From Tetracentron sinense (Eukaryota; Streptophyta; Magnoliopsida; Trochodendrales; Trochodendraceae), in the NCBI GenBank assembly GCA_015143295.1, contig CM026557.1, positions 40,371,965 through 40,435,964 on the forward strand: a DNA stretch of 64,000 bases, written 5' to 3'. The position numbers and the translations under genes were made by a program. Under the pieces are notes generated by a model, which was not told the DNA's origin, did no database searches, and saw nothing but the letters and a program-made list of their open reading frames with translations. Shown one piece after another: positions 45,072-55,910 of this stretch. The number at the start of each line of letters is the position of its first letter. Position 1 is the stretch's first letter.

Positions 45072-45850
45072 AATTTAAGATAGCTTACTTAAGCCTAGTT
45101 CTCTTCTCAAGGTACAGAACTTTTCATGTTGAAGGGTTTTTGTGAATATATTAGCAAGTTGGTTGTTTGTATCTATAAACTCCAACACAACATCCCTATT
45201 CTGTACATGATCTCTAATGAAATAATATCTGATTTCTATATGTTTAGTTCTTGAGTGTTGAATAGGATTTTTAGTGATATAAATGGCACTAGTATTGTCA
45301 CATTTAATTGGAATGTTAGAATTGAACAATTTATAATCTTTCAAGAGTTGTTTCATATAAAGATTTTGAGCACAACAACTTCCAGCAGTTATGTATTCAG
45401 CCTCAGCTGTGAACAAAGCTACAGAATTCTGTTTCTTACTAAACTATGAAACAAGGGAACATCCTAGGAAATAACATGTGTCACTAGTACTTTTTCTATC
45501 AATTTTACATCCGGCAAAGTCAGCATCTGAGTAGCTTATTAATTCTAAAGATGTATTCTTTTGATACCAAAGTCCTAGATCTGTTGAACCTAGCAAGTAT
45601 CTAAAGATTCTTCTAACAGCAATTAGATGAGATTCTTTTGGACAAGATTGAAATCTAGCACATAAGCACACACTAAACATTATGTTAGGTCTGCTAGCAG
45701 TTAGGTACAGCAGACTTCCAATCATGCCTCTATACTTCTTTTCATCAATACTTTTACCATTTTCATCTTTATCTAGCTTGATTGATGTACTCATAGGAGT
45801 ATCAATTATTTTTGTATTTTCCATACCAAATTTCTTAAGAAGTTCTTTAG
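45072..45850 (-). pseudogene. RT C-terminus and RNase H of the inner copia
   Basis: RT C-terminal blocks: MIGSLLYLTASRPNIMFSVC and SDADFAGCKIDRKSTSDTCY, then a TAG where Trp is expected (SLVS*FSKK, plus 45443-45445). RNase H follows with TAEAEYITAGSCCAQNLYMK, CDNTSAIYITKNPIQHSRTK and EIRYYFIRDHV, ending NIFTKTL and a stop near 45072. Catalytic acidic residues of the D-A-D-F, A-E-A-E-Y and C-D-N motifs are present. The segment joins the RT palm after a shift at about 45860. Confidence 0.85.
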
Positions 45851-46500
45851 TATATTTGCTTTAATTTATGAAGGTTCCTTGCTTAGTTTGCTTTATTTGA
45901 AGTCCAAGAAAGAATGTCAATTCTCTCATCATACTCATTTCAAATTATTTTTGCATAATATTAGCAAACTCATTACACAAACATTCATTGGTGGAACCAA
46001 ACACAATATCATCAACATATATTTGAACTAATAGCATATCATGTGATTTTTGTTTTCACAAACAGAGTTGTATCAAGTTTTCCTCTTATAAATTCATTAT
46101 CAATCAAAAAGTTACTTAATCTTTCATACCAAGCTCTAGGAACCTGTTTTAGTCCATATAAAGCATTTGTCAATTTAAACACATGATTAGGTAGATTACG
46201 GTTTTCAAAGCAAGGAGGTTGCTCTACATAGACTTCTTCAGAGATAAATCCATTTAGAAATGTACTTTTCACATCCATTTGGAATACCTTAAAGTCCTTA
46301 TGACTTGCAAAGGCAAGTAGCATTCCAATGGCTTCAAGTCTAGCAACCGGGGCAAAGGTTTCATCATAATCTGTCTCATCTTCTTGGTTGTAACCTTGAG
46401 CTACCAACCTAGCTTTATTTTTAATTATGTTTCCGGATTCATCCTTTTTATTTCTAAACACACATTTAGTACCAATAACAGATTTATCTTTTGGTCTACG
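45851..46500 (-). pseudogene. reverse transcriptase palm of the inner copia
   Basis: RT blocks in order: KARLVAQGYNQEDETDYDET, FAPVARLEAI, VFQMDVKSTFLNGFISEEVY (first catalytic Asp present), FKLTNALYGLKQVPRAWYER, then a shift after LFVKTKI, and the catalytic IYVDDIVFGS (plus 46008-46019 for YVDD) in another phase. Residue KSTFLNG replaces the more usual KSAFLNG. Two further stops lie before the C-terminal part. It would have been an RNA-dependent DNA polymerase in the cytoplasmic particle. Confidence 0.85.
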
Positions 46501-47738
46501 TACTAAATCTCATACTTGGTTTCTTTCAAATTGGTTAAGTTCTTCTTGCATTGTAATACCCCAAGATTCATCTTCAATGGCTTAAAGGGCATTTTTAGGT
46601 TCAATTTGAGAAAGGAAAGCTAAATTATTACATATGTTTCTTCTTGTTCTAACTCTCTTTTCTATGTCACTAAGAATTAGGTCTTTAGGATGATCTTTAT
46701 TTAATCTTCAAGCTTTAGGTAATTTGATTGATTCTTCAATATCAATTTCTTCTTCATCTTCATTTTCAACAAGATTTTCATGATAAGTTTCATTTGATTC
46801 TTGTTGCTCTTTTTCTTGATTAGTTAATTCAACATTAGATATTCCTTTAGAAATTTTCTCAATATCTTCATCATCTTCAATTGGTTTAGTCTTTTCAAAT
46901 GGATTAGCTTCATCAAAGACTACATGTATTGATTCTTCAACATTTAAAGATTTTTTATTATAAACTCTATAAGTTTTGCTATTATTAGAGTAACCTAGGA
47001 AGATTCCTTCATTAGCTTTAGGATCAAATTTCTTTAAATGGTGTTTGTCATTTAGAATAAAACATTTACATCCAAACACTTTAAAGTAACAAATATTAGG
47101 GGATCTTCCTTTCCATAGTTCATAAGAGATTTTTATTAATTTGTTCCTTATTATTACCCTATTAATAACATAACAAGAGGTATTGATGGCTTCAGTCCAA
47201 AAATAATTAGGAAGTTTATGCTCATTTAGCATTGTTCTAGCCATCTCTTGAAGAGATCTATTTTTTCTTTCAACAACTTCATTTTGTTGTTGAGTTCTTG
47301 GAGCTGAGAAGTTATCGTTAAAACCATTTTCTTCACAATAAAGCTCAAGCTCCTTATTTTTGAATTCACCACCTCTATAACTTCTTATGTTATTGATATT
47401 GTATCCTTTTTCATTTTGTACTCTATTGCAAAAAAATTTTAATAGATTAGGTGCTTCACTTTTGTGTGATAAAAACAATACCCAAGTATATCTGAATAAT
47501 CATCAACAATCACAAAGGTATATGTTTTACCACCTAGGCTAACTACTTCATTGGGTCCAAATAAGTCCATATGAAGAAGTTCTAAGGGCCTAGAGGTTGA
47601 GATAAATTTCTTATTCTTGAATGAGGATTTTATTTGTTTTCCAAGTTGGCATGCATCACATATTTTATCTTTTATAAAAGTGGTCTTTGGGAGACCCTTT
47701 ACTAAGTCATTTTTAGATAGTTTAGAAAGCAATTTCAT
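46501..47738 (-). pseudogene. integrase of the inner copia
   Basis: GAG-pre-integrase zinc region remnants (KICDACQLGKQ, about 47660) precede the core: LLHMDLFGP with the first catalytic Asp (about 47550), FVIVDDYS, then NNIRSYRGGEFKN, where the second catalytic Asp has become Tyr (codon TAT at plus 47377-47379, GAT expected), and QNEVVERKNRSLQEMARTML with the Glu. The C-terminal GKRNPNICYFKVFGCK-like block and FDPKANEGIFLGYS follow; the acidic linker before RT is at 46708-46900. A frameshift lies near 47460. The Asp change alone should abolish strand transfer. Confidence 0.85.
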
Positions 47739-48200
47739 ACCAGTATGACCTAAACGTCAATGCCACAGCCAGCTAGCTTCACTAACAGCAGATAAACACA
47801 TCATGTTTTGAACAGTTAAATCATCAAATTCAAGAGTATAAACATTCTGATTTCTATGTGCAATAAACAAGGTATTAATATTATCCTTATCATCATGCAA
47901 AGATTTGATTTAAAACAAACATTTAAACCTTTATCACAAAATTGGCTTATACTAATTAGATTATGTTTAAGTCCTTGAACTAATAAAACATTTTCAATTA
48001 GAGTAGAAGAATTCTTACCAACATTTCTTATGCCAATGATCTTCTCCTTCATGTTGTCCCCGAAAGTCACATGCCCTTCATCCTTGGAAGAGATAGAAAT
48101 GAATAGATCTTTGTTCCCACTCATGTGCCTCGAGCAGCCACTATCCAAAAACCATATTATTTTGGAGGAATTTGACTTGAAGCATACCTACAAGATAGGT
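47739..48200 (-). pseudogene. protease region of the inner copia
   Basis: The aspartic protease motif WFLDSGCSRHMSG is at about 48105-48155, with the DSG catalytic triad intact. VTFGDNMKEKIIG, LIENVLLVQGLKHNLISISQ and the FCDKG block follow, as in copia polyproteins. Downstream the frame is interrupted before the integrase zinc region. Confidence 0.8.
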
Positions 48201-49786
48201 TCAAGTAACTTTCTTTGGTACCCAAATCATCTTGGGAGGGGAGTTCTCTTTTGGAACCCAAACTTGTTTAACTACAACCTTTTTATTAAAATTATAAAAA
48301 GCAGTTGAAGGTGTAGTTGAACTACTAAGGGATTTTGAAAAGAATTTTTGATAGTCTTTTTGTTTTGACAAAGGGTTATACCCCAAATCAGCTTTTCCAA
48401 AAACACAAGTTTGTTGTCCCAAAATTCTAGCTAAATTCTTTTCTCCAGTTGAAAATTTAAAAGCGATTTCAGTTAAGTCCTTAATCTTTGCCTCATTTTC
48501 ATCACAATTTCAAGTGTGAACTGGAGATGATTGATCCTTTTTTTTCATCTTCAATTCTTCAATTTCCTTTTAAAGGTTTTCTTGTGATGTGAGAAGCAAG
48601 AGATTTTCCTTTTTAAGATATTTATTTTTAGAAATGATTTTTCTAAATTCAGCATATAATTCATGGAAAGCATCTCTTATTTCTTCATAGGAAAGAGAGT
48701 CATTGGAGGAAGAAGCTACCTCATCATTTTCAAGTGTCATGAGGCATAGGTTGGTTGTCTCTTCATCACTTGATGCTTCAGAGTTGTTGTCTTCTGAATC
48801 ATCCCAAGTGGCCGTCATGGCTCTCTTCTTGTATTTCTTGCTCTTGGCAAGTTGAGGACACTCTAATCTAATATGGCCTGGCTTCTTGCATTCAAAGCAG
48901 GTGATCGGATCCTTTTTGCTTATTCTCCCTTAGCTATCTCTTTGGAGAATTCCTTCTTGAATGGCCTCTTCTTGAAGTTCTTCTTGTGTTTTAGAAATTT
49001 TTTGAACTTCCTGGCCATCAGTGAGAAGTCTTCATCTTCCTCACTTTCCTCTTCTTCTTCACTCTCAATAGGTTGAGAGGCTTTCAATGCCAGTCCTCTT
49101 TTTGGTCTTGGTTCATCTGATTGATGCTCCTTCATAATGACTTCATGAGCCATCAATGAACCCAGTAGCTCATCCATTGTTAGCTTAGAGAGGTCTTTGG
49201 CTTCTTGAATGGTAGTAACCTTTCGAGGCCAGTCCTTTGGCAAAGATCTCAATATCTTTCTTACTGTCTCTGCATTTGTATATGTTTTACCAAGAGACTT
49301 TAAACCATTAGTAATGTTAGTAAAACGGGTAAACATTTCAGCAATGGATTCATCCTTTTCCATTTTAAACAGTTCATATTTGTGAATTAACATATTGATT
49401 TTCTCATCTTTAACTTGGTCAGTTCCCTCATATGTAACTTGTAATTTATCCCAAATTTCTTTGGCAGTATCACAACCAGAGACTCTATTAAACTCTTGCA
49501 GACTAAGGGCGTAGTAAAGGTTGCTAATAGCCTTAGTATTGATCTAGATTTGTTTAATATCATTTTCATCCCATTCTTCCTCAACCTTAGGAATTTAAAC
49601 ATTATCAATGACTTTACGAGGAAGATAGAGACCATTGATGATTACCTTACAGCATTGATAGTCTAAGGATTGAAGGTAATACATCATTCTGGTCTTCCAG
49701 TAATTATAGTGTTCTCCATTAAGCAGGGGTGGTCTGTTTATGGATTGTCCTTCTCCTAGGCCAGCTGAAAAACTATTGTTTGTCAT
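48201..49786 (-). pseudogene. gag of the inner copia
   Basis: Starts at ATG 49786 (MTNNSFSAGLGEGQSINRPP), 58 bases past the primer site. The UBN2-type gag domain runs to about 49080 with NYWKTRMMYYLQSLD, then two premature stops (about 49594 and 49543), and SIAEMFTRFTNITNGLKSLG, LTMDELLGSLMAHEVIMKEH. A basic KFLKHKKNFKKRPFKKEF stretch precedes a complete CCHC zinc knuckle, CFECKKPGHIRLEC (plus 48858-48899). An acidic linker (WDDSEDNNSEASSDEE), a coiled stretch, and QTCVFGKADLGYNPLSKQKD lead towards the protease. Structural protein of the particle. Confidence 0.85.
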
Positions 49787-49844
49787 TAAGATCTTTAAAC
49801 TCTAAGATTTTTTTATTTTATTTTAGATCAACTAAGAGTTACAG

Positions 49845-49856
49845 GCTCTGATACCA
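49845..49856 (-). other. primer-binding site, initiator tRNA-Met type (inner copia)
   Basis: Minus strand TGGTATCAGAGC, two bases from the LTR end. This is the standard copia primer site. Confidence 0.9.
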
Positions 49857-49858
49857 CT

Positions 49859-51616
49859 TGTTGCCCAAATATGGACCCTAGAGGAAGGGTGAATAGGGTC
49901 AATGGCAGATTTAAAAAAACATTCCTTTTAAATACGGAAATTAAAAACTAAAACGAATGCAGCTGAGCACAAAATAAATAAAGTAATAAAATGCACAAGA
50001 AGAAGGAGAAAGAGTTAAGGGATGCAAACACAAATTTGTTTTCGAGGTTCGGCAAACCCAGCCTACTCCCCGCCTCAAGCAACACCAGCTTGGAGGTTTC
50101 CACTACAGTCCACGACTACACAGGCTTCTTAAACTGGTGAAGCCTAAACCCTTTTACAACCTCTCTTCTGGTTGAGGTGAACCGTACAGCACCCAGTGCA
50201 CAACCCTCTCTGACTTACACGAAGCAACAGCTTCACAGAACACACAAGTTCTTGGATGATAATAATAGATTTTGGATCTTAGATCCAAAAGGTAAATTCC
50301 TTTAAGAGTTAGATTTGAATGGAATATCAAGATCTAAGAAATCTCTCAAGTGGAAGATTGGATTTTAGATCAAAGAGAAAAAACAGATTATCGTTTTCCA
50401 GATTTGGGATTTTTAGCTCAAGAGAGTGATTTTCAATGTAACAGTGTGGGAGTGAGTGTAATCGTATCTGGATCATTCAAAGATCACTTATATTTATAGT
50501 GATCTGAAATTTATTACCGTTGATGAGCATTGAATGCGAAAAACCCGTTGCAAAAATAGCCGTTAAGTAGTTAATGCGATATTTCAGAATTTTTCTTAAC
50601 TATCCAGTCGATTAGAGGAGCCTCTTGATCGACTGGATGGCTGCCTGATCGCCTGGATCAGTTCCCTGATCGGCTGGATCATAAAAACACATTTCATGGA
50701 GTTTTGTTCTATCCAATCCATTAGAGAGAGGAGTGATCGGCTGAATGGACCATCTAATCGACTGGATGGTCCTCCTGATCGGCTGGATAGACCAAAAAGT
50801 TTCCAGTTTTTGGTTTATCTGATTTTTAATGCTTTTGCTTTGACTTTAATGATTTGCACGAATATCAAAGTCTTTAATAATGTTAGTAAAACATGATTAG
50901 CAACTCATAATGATCTTTTGAAAGATCTAAAATGGATTAGCAAAGAGAACCAACCTGATCACTACATGCAGACAAATTTTGAAAAAATTTCTTCTATCCA
51001 GTCGATCACAGGGCTTGCCTGATCAGCTGGATGGTCTGCCTAATTGGCTGGATGGCCTATCTAATCAACTGGATAGGCTAATTTTATTTGCAGAATCCAT
51101 TTTCAAAACCTTTAAGATATGATTTGATTCCAAGGTTTTATACTTAACCATTATGAGTATAATTAACATGTTTTAAGGTCCTTAAACATATTTTAATATT
51201 AGTTCAAGAGACCTATGGTCAATCTAAGGTATTTTGAGCCTTTTCACCAAATCAACCACTTGAGGATTTTTATAAGAAATCCTAAACAGACTATTTACTA
51301 CCTAGACTAAGACCTTGATGGAGATGATCTTTAAGCTTTAATGGTCTTTAGCAGCAGAGTCTTCAAAACAATCTTCCAAAATCCTTTTTGTTGATAGTTG
51401 AACATCTTATTGAAGCTTTAATTTGGAATTTTCATCATGTCTTGGCTTGGTCTTTCATTAAAGGTTCTTGAATATGCTTGAAATCTCTTCTCTAATTCTT
51501 GAATACTGTAAAATAAATTGCTCATGGAAGATATTAGCATCACAAGATTCATTTCATTATCTATGTCATCATTAAAACTAATTGAGGGACATATGTTTGT
51601 AACCTTAAGGCTAACA
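49859..51616 (-). repeat. 5' LTR of the inner copia
   Basis: Minus strand TGTTAGCCTTAAGG at its start and GGGCAACA at its end. Palindromic module clusters at 50602-50795 and 50998-51075. An open frame across its junction with the outer gag is a chimera, not a gene. Confidence 0.9.
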
Positions 51617-51621
51617 CATGA
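51617..51621. other. target duplication CATGA (right)
   Basis: Matches 40404-40408 exactly and proves that the two LTRs entered together. Confidence 0.85.
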
Positions 51622-52660
51622 GGCAAAGATTGGTTTGCTCTCCATCACTTGAGTCTGTATCCGACTCACTTCCATCGAATTAATCTCATGTAGCTTTCAT
51701 TGCCCTTTTCTTGTAATTTTGGCTTTTCTTGAGTAAAGGTCACTCCGGCTTGAGATGTCCGGATTTTTTGTACTTGTAGCATACTATCTCTTCTTCTTTT
51801 CTTGATTTGTCTTTGATGATTTCTTTTTCAAATTCCTTTTGTAAGATCTTTTCTTAAGATTTTTCTTGTGTTTCAAGAACTTCTTGAATTTTCTCGTTAT
51901 TAGCTCAATCTCTTCTTCACTTTCATCTTCATCTTCACTTTCTTCAATTATTTGGGAGGATTTTAGAGCATTCTCCCTTGATATAGGTTTTTCATCTTTT
52001 TGCTCACTCATGATGACCTCATGAGTCAATAGAAATCCTAGAAGCTCATCCAATTGTAGAGTTGTGAGATCTTTGGCTTCTTTGATGGCCTTCACTTTTG
52101 GAGCTCATTCCTTTCATAGAGATCGGAGAATCTTTCTCACATTTTCTGCAGTACAATAGAATTTACCAAGAGATTTCAACTCATTAATAATATTAGTAAA
52201 TTTATCAAACATAAATGAGATAGGTTCATTTTGTTTTATTTTAAACATTTCATATGTATGGAATACTATACTAATTTTTTGTTCTTTAACTTGATTAGTC
52301 CCTAATTTGGAGTTTATCCCAAATTTCTTTAGCGAAGTCTCAAGCCAAAACTCTATTAAATTCTTATGAACTCAATGCGCAATATAAGTTGCTTATAGCC
52401 TTAGTATTGAGTTGAACAAGCTTGATGTCGGCTTGTGTCCATTCATCCTCATCCTTAGGAATTTTAATTCCATTAACATTTTTAGTGGGGACCATTTATA
52501 ATAGTTTTCCAACAATTATAATTTAAAGCTTAAATGAAATACATCATTCTAACTTTCTACTAGTTATAGTTTTGTCCATTGAACAAGGGAGGTCTAGTAA
52601 CGGATTGGCCTTCTCTAAGGGTAGTTACACAATATTTTTTATTTTTTCTAATTAAAATCT
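51622..52660 (-). pseudogene. 5' part of the outer copia gag
   Basis: The minus-strand frames give a degraded start near 52650 without a clear ATG, then VQLNTKAISNLYCALSS-like sequence and LTTLQLDELLGFLLTHEVIM, the gag block matching LTMDELLGSLMAHEVIM of the inner copia. The acidic EDEDESEEEIE and basic KKFLKHKKNLKKRSYKRN parts follow. The zinc knuckle (plus about 51735-51780) reads CYKYKKSGHLKPE-stop, with one Cys changed to Tyr and another to a stop. It is split here by the inner copia. Confidence 0.75.
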
Positions 52661-52703
52661 TTTCTCTAAGATGTTTAGATCTTCTTTAAAAACAGAGACC
52701 TAG

Positions 52704-52715
52704 GCTCTGATACCA
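52704..52715 (-). other. primer-binding site, initiator tRNA-Met type (outer copia)
   Basis: Minus strand TGGTATCAGAGC, two bases from the LTR at 52718. Confidence 0.9.
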
Positions 52716-52717
52716 CT

Positions 52718-54077
52718 TGTTTCCCAATGATTGGACCCAAGAGGGGGGGTGAATAGGGTCTATGGCAAATTAAAATTCTTTCTAATTCCTTTAAGCGGAA
52801 TTTCAATTATAAAAATTAAAAGGAAAATGAATTATGCAATTCTATACAAGCATTCAAAACGATAATGTAAAGAGAAAAGTTAGAGATAATACAAACACAT
52901 TGACACACGAGGTTCGGTAACCTGCCTACATCCCTGCCTCAAGCTATACCCGTTACAGGATTCACCACGATTTATACCCAATCACACAATCTTTTTCCGG
53001 GTGAAGATCAAACCGTTACAATCTCTTTCCAGGTAGAAATCACACCTTACAAAGCTCCCAGCTTCATGAACAAGACTTCCATGGACGTCTTAATTTCAAC
53101 ACACTATTAATAGAAGAGGTTTACAATATGATTATGCTCCTTAGATGAGCTGATAAAGACTTTAACACTCTCTAGAAAATCTCTCAAAGATTGGAGTTGA
53201 ATAGCTCAAAAACTAGGATTTGGGATTTCTAGGTTGAACTCTATAGATTTGGAAATCTAAGCTTTTAATGAATGATTTGATTAATTGGAAGTATTGAAGT
53301 TCTACATTTCATTCATAATTCATTCCTATTTATAGCCCTTGAGAAAACATGGTCATTGGGAAGAACATTGGATTCCAAACTAGCCGTTTAAAATATAGTC
53401 ATTACAGGCATTTTTTCGATTTCCCGCCTGCACTCGTCGACGAGTTGAATTTCACTCTTAGCATTCGTCGACGAGTGGGATTTCACTCAATAGACTTGTC
53501 GACGAGGCCTCTGTATTTTTCTGGGAAAACTCATCTGCTTGACCAATATGATGGGCATGATTTTCATGGTCTATTCATTTATCTTAATCAAGATATTTAT
53601 CATGTTTTAGATCCTTAGATTAATATTCAATAGGTCTTAAGGCACCTATGATCAATCTAAGTAATTGAGCAATTCAACTAACCAAACTTTTGGGACTTCT
53701 TACATAAGCCCTAGACTCTTTAAAATAAAATAATTAAACCTTCTTCGAGTCTTCATTCTTCTAGTCTTAATCTTGAGAGGATTTGACTTTAGCTTCATGA
53801 TCTAATCTTCTTTGATGATCCGACTTGAACTTTGGCTTTTGATTTGATCTTTGATTATCTTCAATGTAATCCAATGGCTTGGCTTGACTTGGTGGTGAAT
53901 TTTCTTCATAGATGAAATCTCTTTCATGTTTTTTCACTAAATAGCTTGCTAATATTCTTAGTAGGCTGTTTTTTAATAAAAATTCAAGAGAGACATTAGT
54001 AACATAAATCTCATTCTATTAGTATGTTATCATCAAAATCAATATGAAGACCTAAGGTGGGAACCTATAGGCTAACA
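52718..54077 (-). repeat. 5' LTR of the outer copia element
   Basis: 1360 bp against 1418 bp in its partner. Most of the difference is the loss of one 51-bp palindromic module segment, plus a 12-bp gap near the U5 end. Downstream flank 'aattc' against 'aattt' on the other side. Confidence 0.85.
53437..53513. repeat. three TCGTCGACGA modules (outer 5' LTR)
   Basis: 'cactcgtcgacgagttg', 'cattcgtcgacgagtggg' and 'gacttgtcgacgaggcc'. The second is a fusion of modules 2 and 3 of the other LTR, with the 51 bp between them missing. Confidence 0.7.
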
Positions 54078-54365
54078 AATTCGACAATTTATTTTTTTTG
54101 CTAAAAATCACTCGTTTCCTACAATTTTTGCAATTCTTATACTTAAGTCATTTTTTATCAAATTAAATTCATCAAGTGGATAAGGCATCATATGTATGAC
54201 ACAAATATCGAGAATTAAAATAGCAGTCTATACAACAACCCTATCTTTCATCCTAGCTAGAGGGGTGGGCATTAACCCTAGGGGACTGTCAATTGATGAA
54301 AGTACGATCTAGATTTGATTTCATCTAAGATGGATATATGAACAAGTAAAGTTCAATAATTGAAA
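54078..54365. repeat. old LTR-like flank of the nested stack (right)
   Basis: 'aattcgacaatttatttttt' followed by 'aaaatcactcgtttcctaca' continues, in sense, the sequence interrupted at 27306. It resembles the U3 side of chromovirus LTRs on the minus strand. No coding. Confidence 0.35.
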
Positions 54366-55910
54366 TTCAATCCACCACACTTATTCTACATATATATGTA
54401 TACACGAGTCTGTTTTGTGTGTTCAAGTCAACATAAAGATCATGTGTGCCCTCATGATATTGCACTACACGTACACCAATTGTGGCTATATTGGTACAAA
54501 CACTAGTTATGAATGAGATAAATTTTCCCATCACAACTTGTACTTTTATTGACACTAGTAAATATGCAAATGTTTTGTCACATTAATTTTTACTAATAAA
54601 ATTCAAAAAAATCGTGAGGAAATCTCGAATAGTATTTCATTCTCAAAATGCAAAAGGTTTAGAAAGATTGAAAGGTTCCTCAATACACAATATATTTTTT
54701 GTATTTCATTCTTTACAATTTAAAATGATCATCTAGATTTGTCATCTTCAAAACTATCAATACAATGGATGGAGTGTCCTAGTGTATCATTTGTCTACAT
54801 AATTCAAGTAGCCAAACAGTTCTCACACTGTTAAGCTGATGGTAGGTGTGGTTGGAAAACTTCAACTTGACATCATACCCTTGTTATGCAGGTTCTATAC
54901 AAGCCTACAGGGACATCATTCAATCATGGGTTGTCTATCAATTACAAGATATGGTTTAGGTCTTGTGCATCATGTGCGCTTCTTGGGGTTGTAGTTACAT
55001 GCATCATAAACCTTCAAACACCTATTTATAAACCTTTAATGAAGACCCTGCCATTGTAATGTTGAAAATGATATGGTAATTTGTCATCTCTTTTAAGTAG
55101 CTTCCTAATAACGCTAAAGATAAACTCCCTCGAATAGCACAAGTCTCCTTTAAAATCTTTTATTTTCCTTTATAGAACAAAGAATAACCTTCAAAAAATA
55201 TGAGATAGAACAAATATTTTGGATGAATTCACATAATTTGGGTTGACCTAAGACATGAGTTAAGAAAATGAATCCACCATGTCATGCATCTATAAACATG
55301 GCAACAAAATTACTAAATTGAAGATAATCTATGAAAAAGAAGAAAGAAATAAAAAAAAATATCAATCAAAATATCTTAAGAAATCCAATAAAATCCAAAC
55401 CTAGATCTACCTACTTAAAATTCTAAGAAAGATATAATCGAAACCCATTAATCATCTCTCTAAACACCATAAGAGCAACAATCTTTGAACTGAAAAGATT
55501 GACAACAATTACAAAATGCAAGCCAAAGAAAAGAAAAACAACAGGAGAAGTCGTAAAATAAATTTATGACCTCTCTGTAGCCAAGCCAAATTGTATATGA
55601 AAAAAATTTTATGAGAGATACTATTTTTTGCATTAAATTGAAAAAAAATATGAAAACCTCATAAACTCAAAACTAAACAGTAAATATAACACAGAATTTG
55701 TGTGCCATACTTGCACACACAAAATGGACTCCCATAAATACAGAGTCCATATTAGTAAAAACACTAGAAATAAATTTGTCTTCAATTGTACTTATTACTA
55801 ACATGCCATGTCTATTAAATATTAGTATAGGCACAAAAAATCTATGTGTAGAGTTGCACACACTAAACGGACTCCTTTCAATATTGCCAGGTGTTTGTAT
55901 TAAATTTGGA
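54366..55910. repeat. region bounded by diverged inverted repeats of ~170 bp
   Basis: 54395-54560 and 55720-55895 are imperfect reverse complements, for example 'gagtctgttttgtgtgttca' against a right side whose complement reads 'gagtccgtttagtgtgtgca'. Their translations also correspond loosely (GTHDLYVDLNTQNRL against GTKNLCVELHTLNGL). The 1.1 kb between them has no transposase frame. It may be an old DNA element with long inverted ends; no target duplication seen. Confidence 0.4.

Larger units (their letters stand above)
40409..51616 (-). mobile_element. inner Ty1/copia element, nearly complete, with an extra ORF
   Basis: 11,208 bp, minus strand, inserted in the outer copia gag with a perfect CATGA duplication. 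LTRs are 40409-42167 and 49859-51616 (1759 and 1758 bp). Initiator tRNA-Met primer site at 49845-49856; purine tract at 42168-42181. Reading right to left: gag, protease, integrase, RT, RNase H, the copia order, then a 600-bp spacer and an extra ORF of about 640 codons before the purine tract. Long LTRs and a third coding region recall Sirevirus architecture, but I have not settled the lineage. About 11 differences in the first 180 LTR bases, ten of them transitions, by hand count. Confidence 0.9.
27307..54077 (-). mobile_element. outer Ty1/copia element, host of two nested insertions
   Basis: Minus-strand copia element. LTRs at 27307-28724 and 52718-54077 begin TGTTAGCC and end in ACA when read on the minus strand. 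The primer site complementary to initiator tRNA-Met is at 52704-52715, a purine tract abuts the left LTR, and flanks aattt/aattc are a near-matching 5-bp duplication. Its remaining interior is gag at 51622-52660 and 39950-40403, then a 353-bp 3' piece at 28725-29077. Compared with the inner copia, about 5.8 kb (protease, integrase, RT, RNase H and any extra ORF) is missing at the gypsy junction. First 210 bases of the LTRs differ at about 20 sites by hand count. Confidence 0.85.

Noticed and set aside
51418..51675. 85-codon frame at 51418-51675 minus
   Set aside because: It is a chimera of outer-copia gag and inner-copia LTR created by the insertion.
53349..53618. 89-codon frame at the right side of the stack
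   Set aside because: It lies entirely inside the outer copia LTR and has no counterpart frame in the other LTR.
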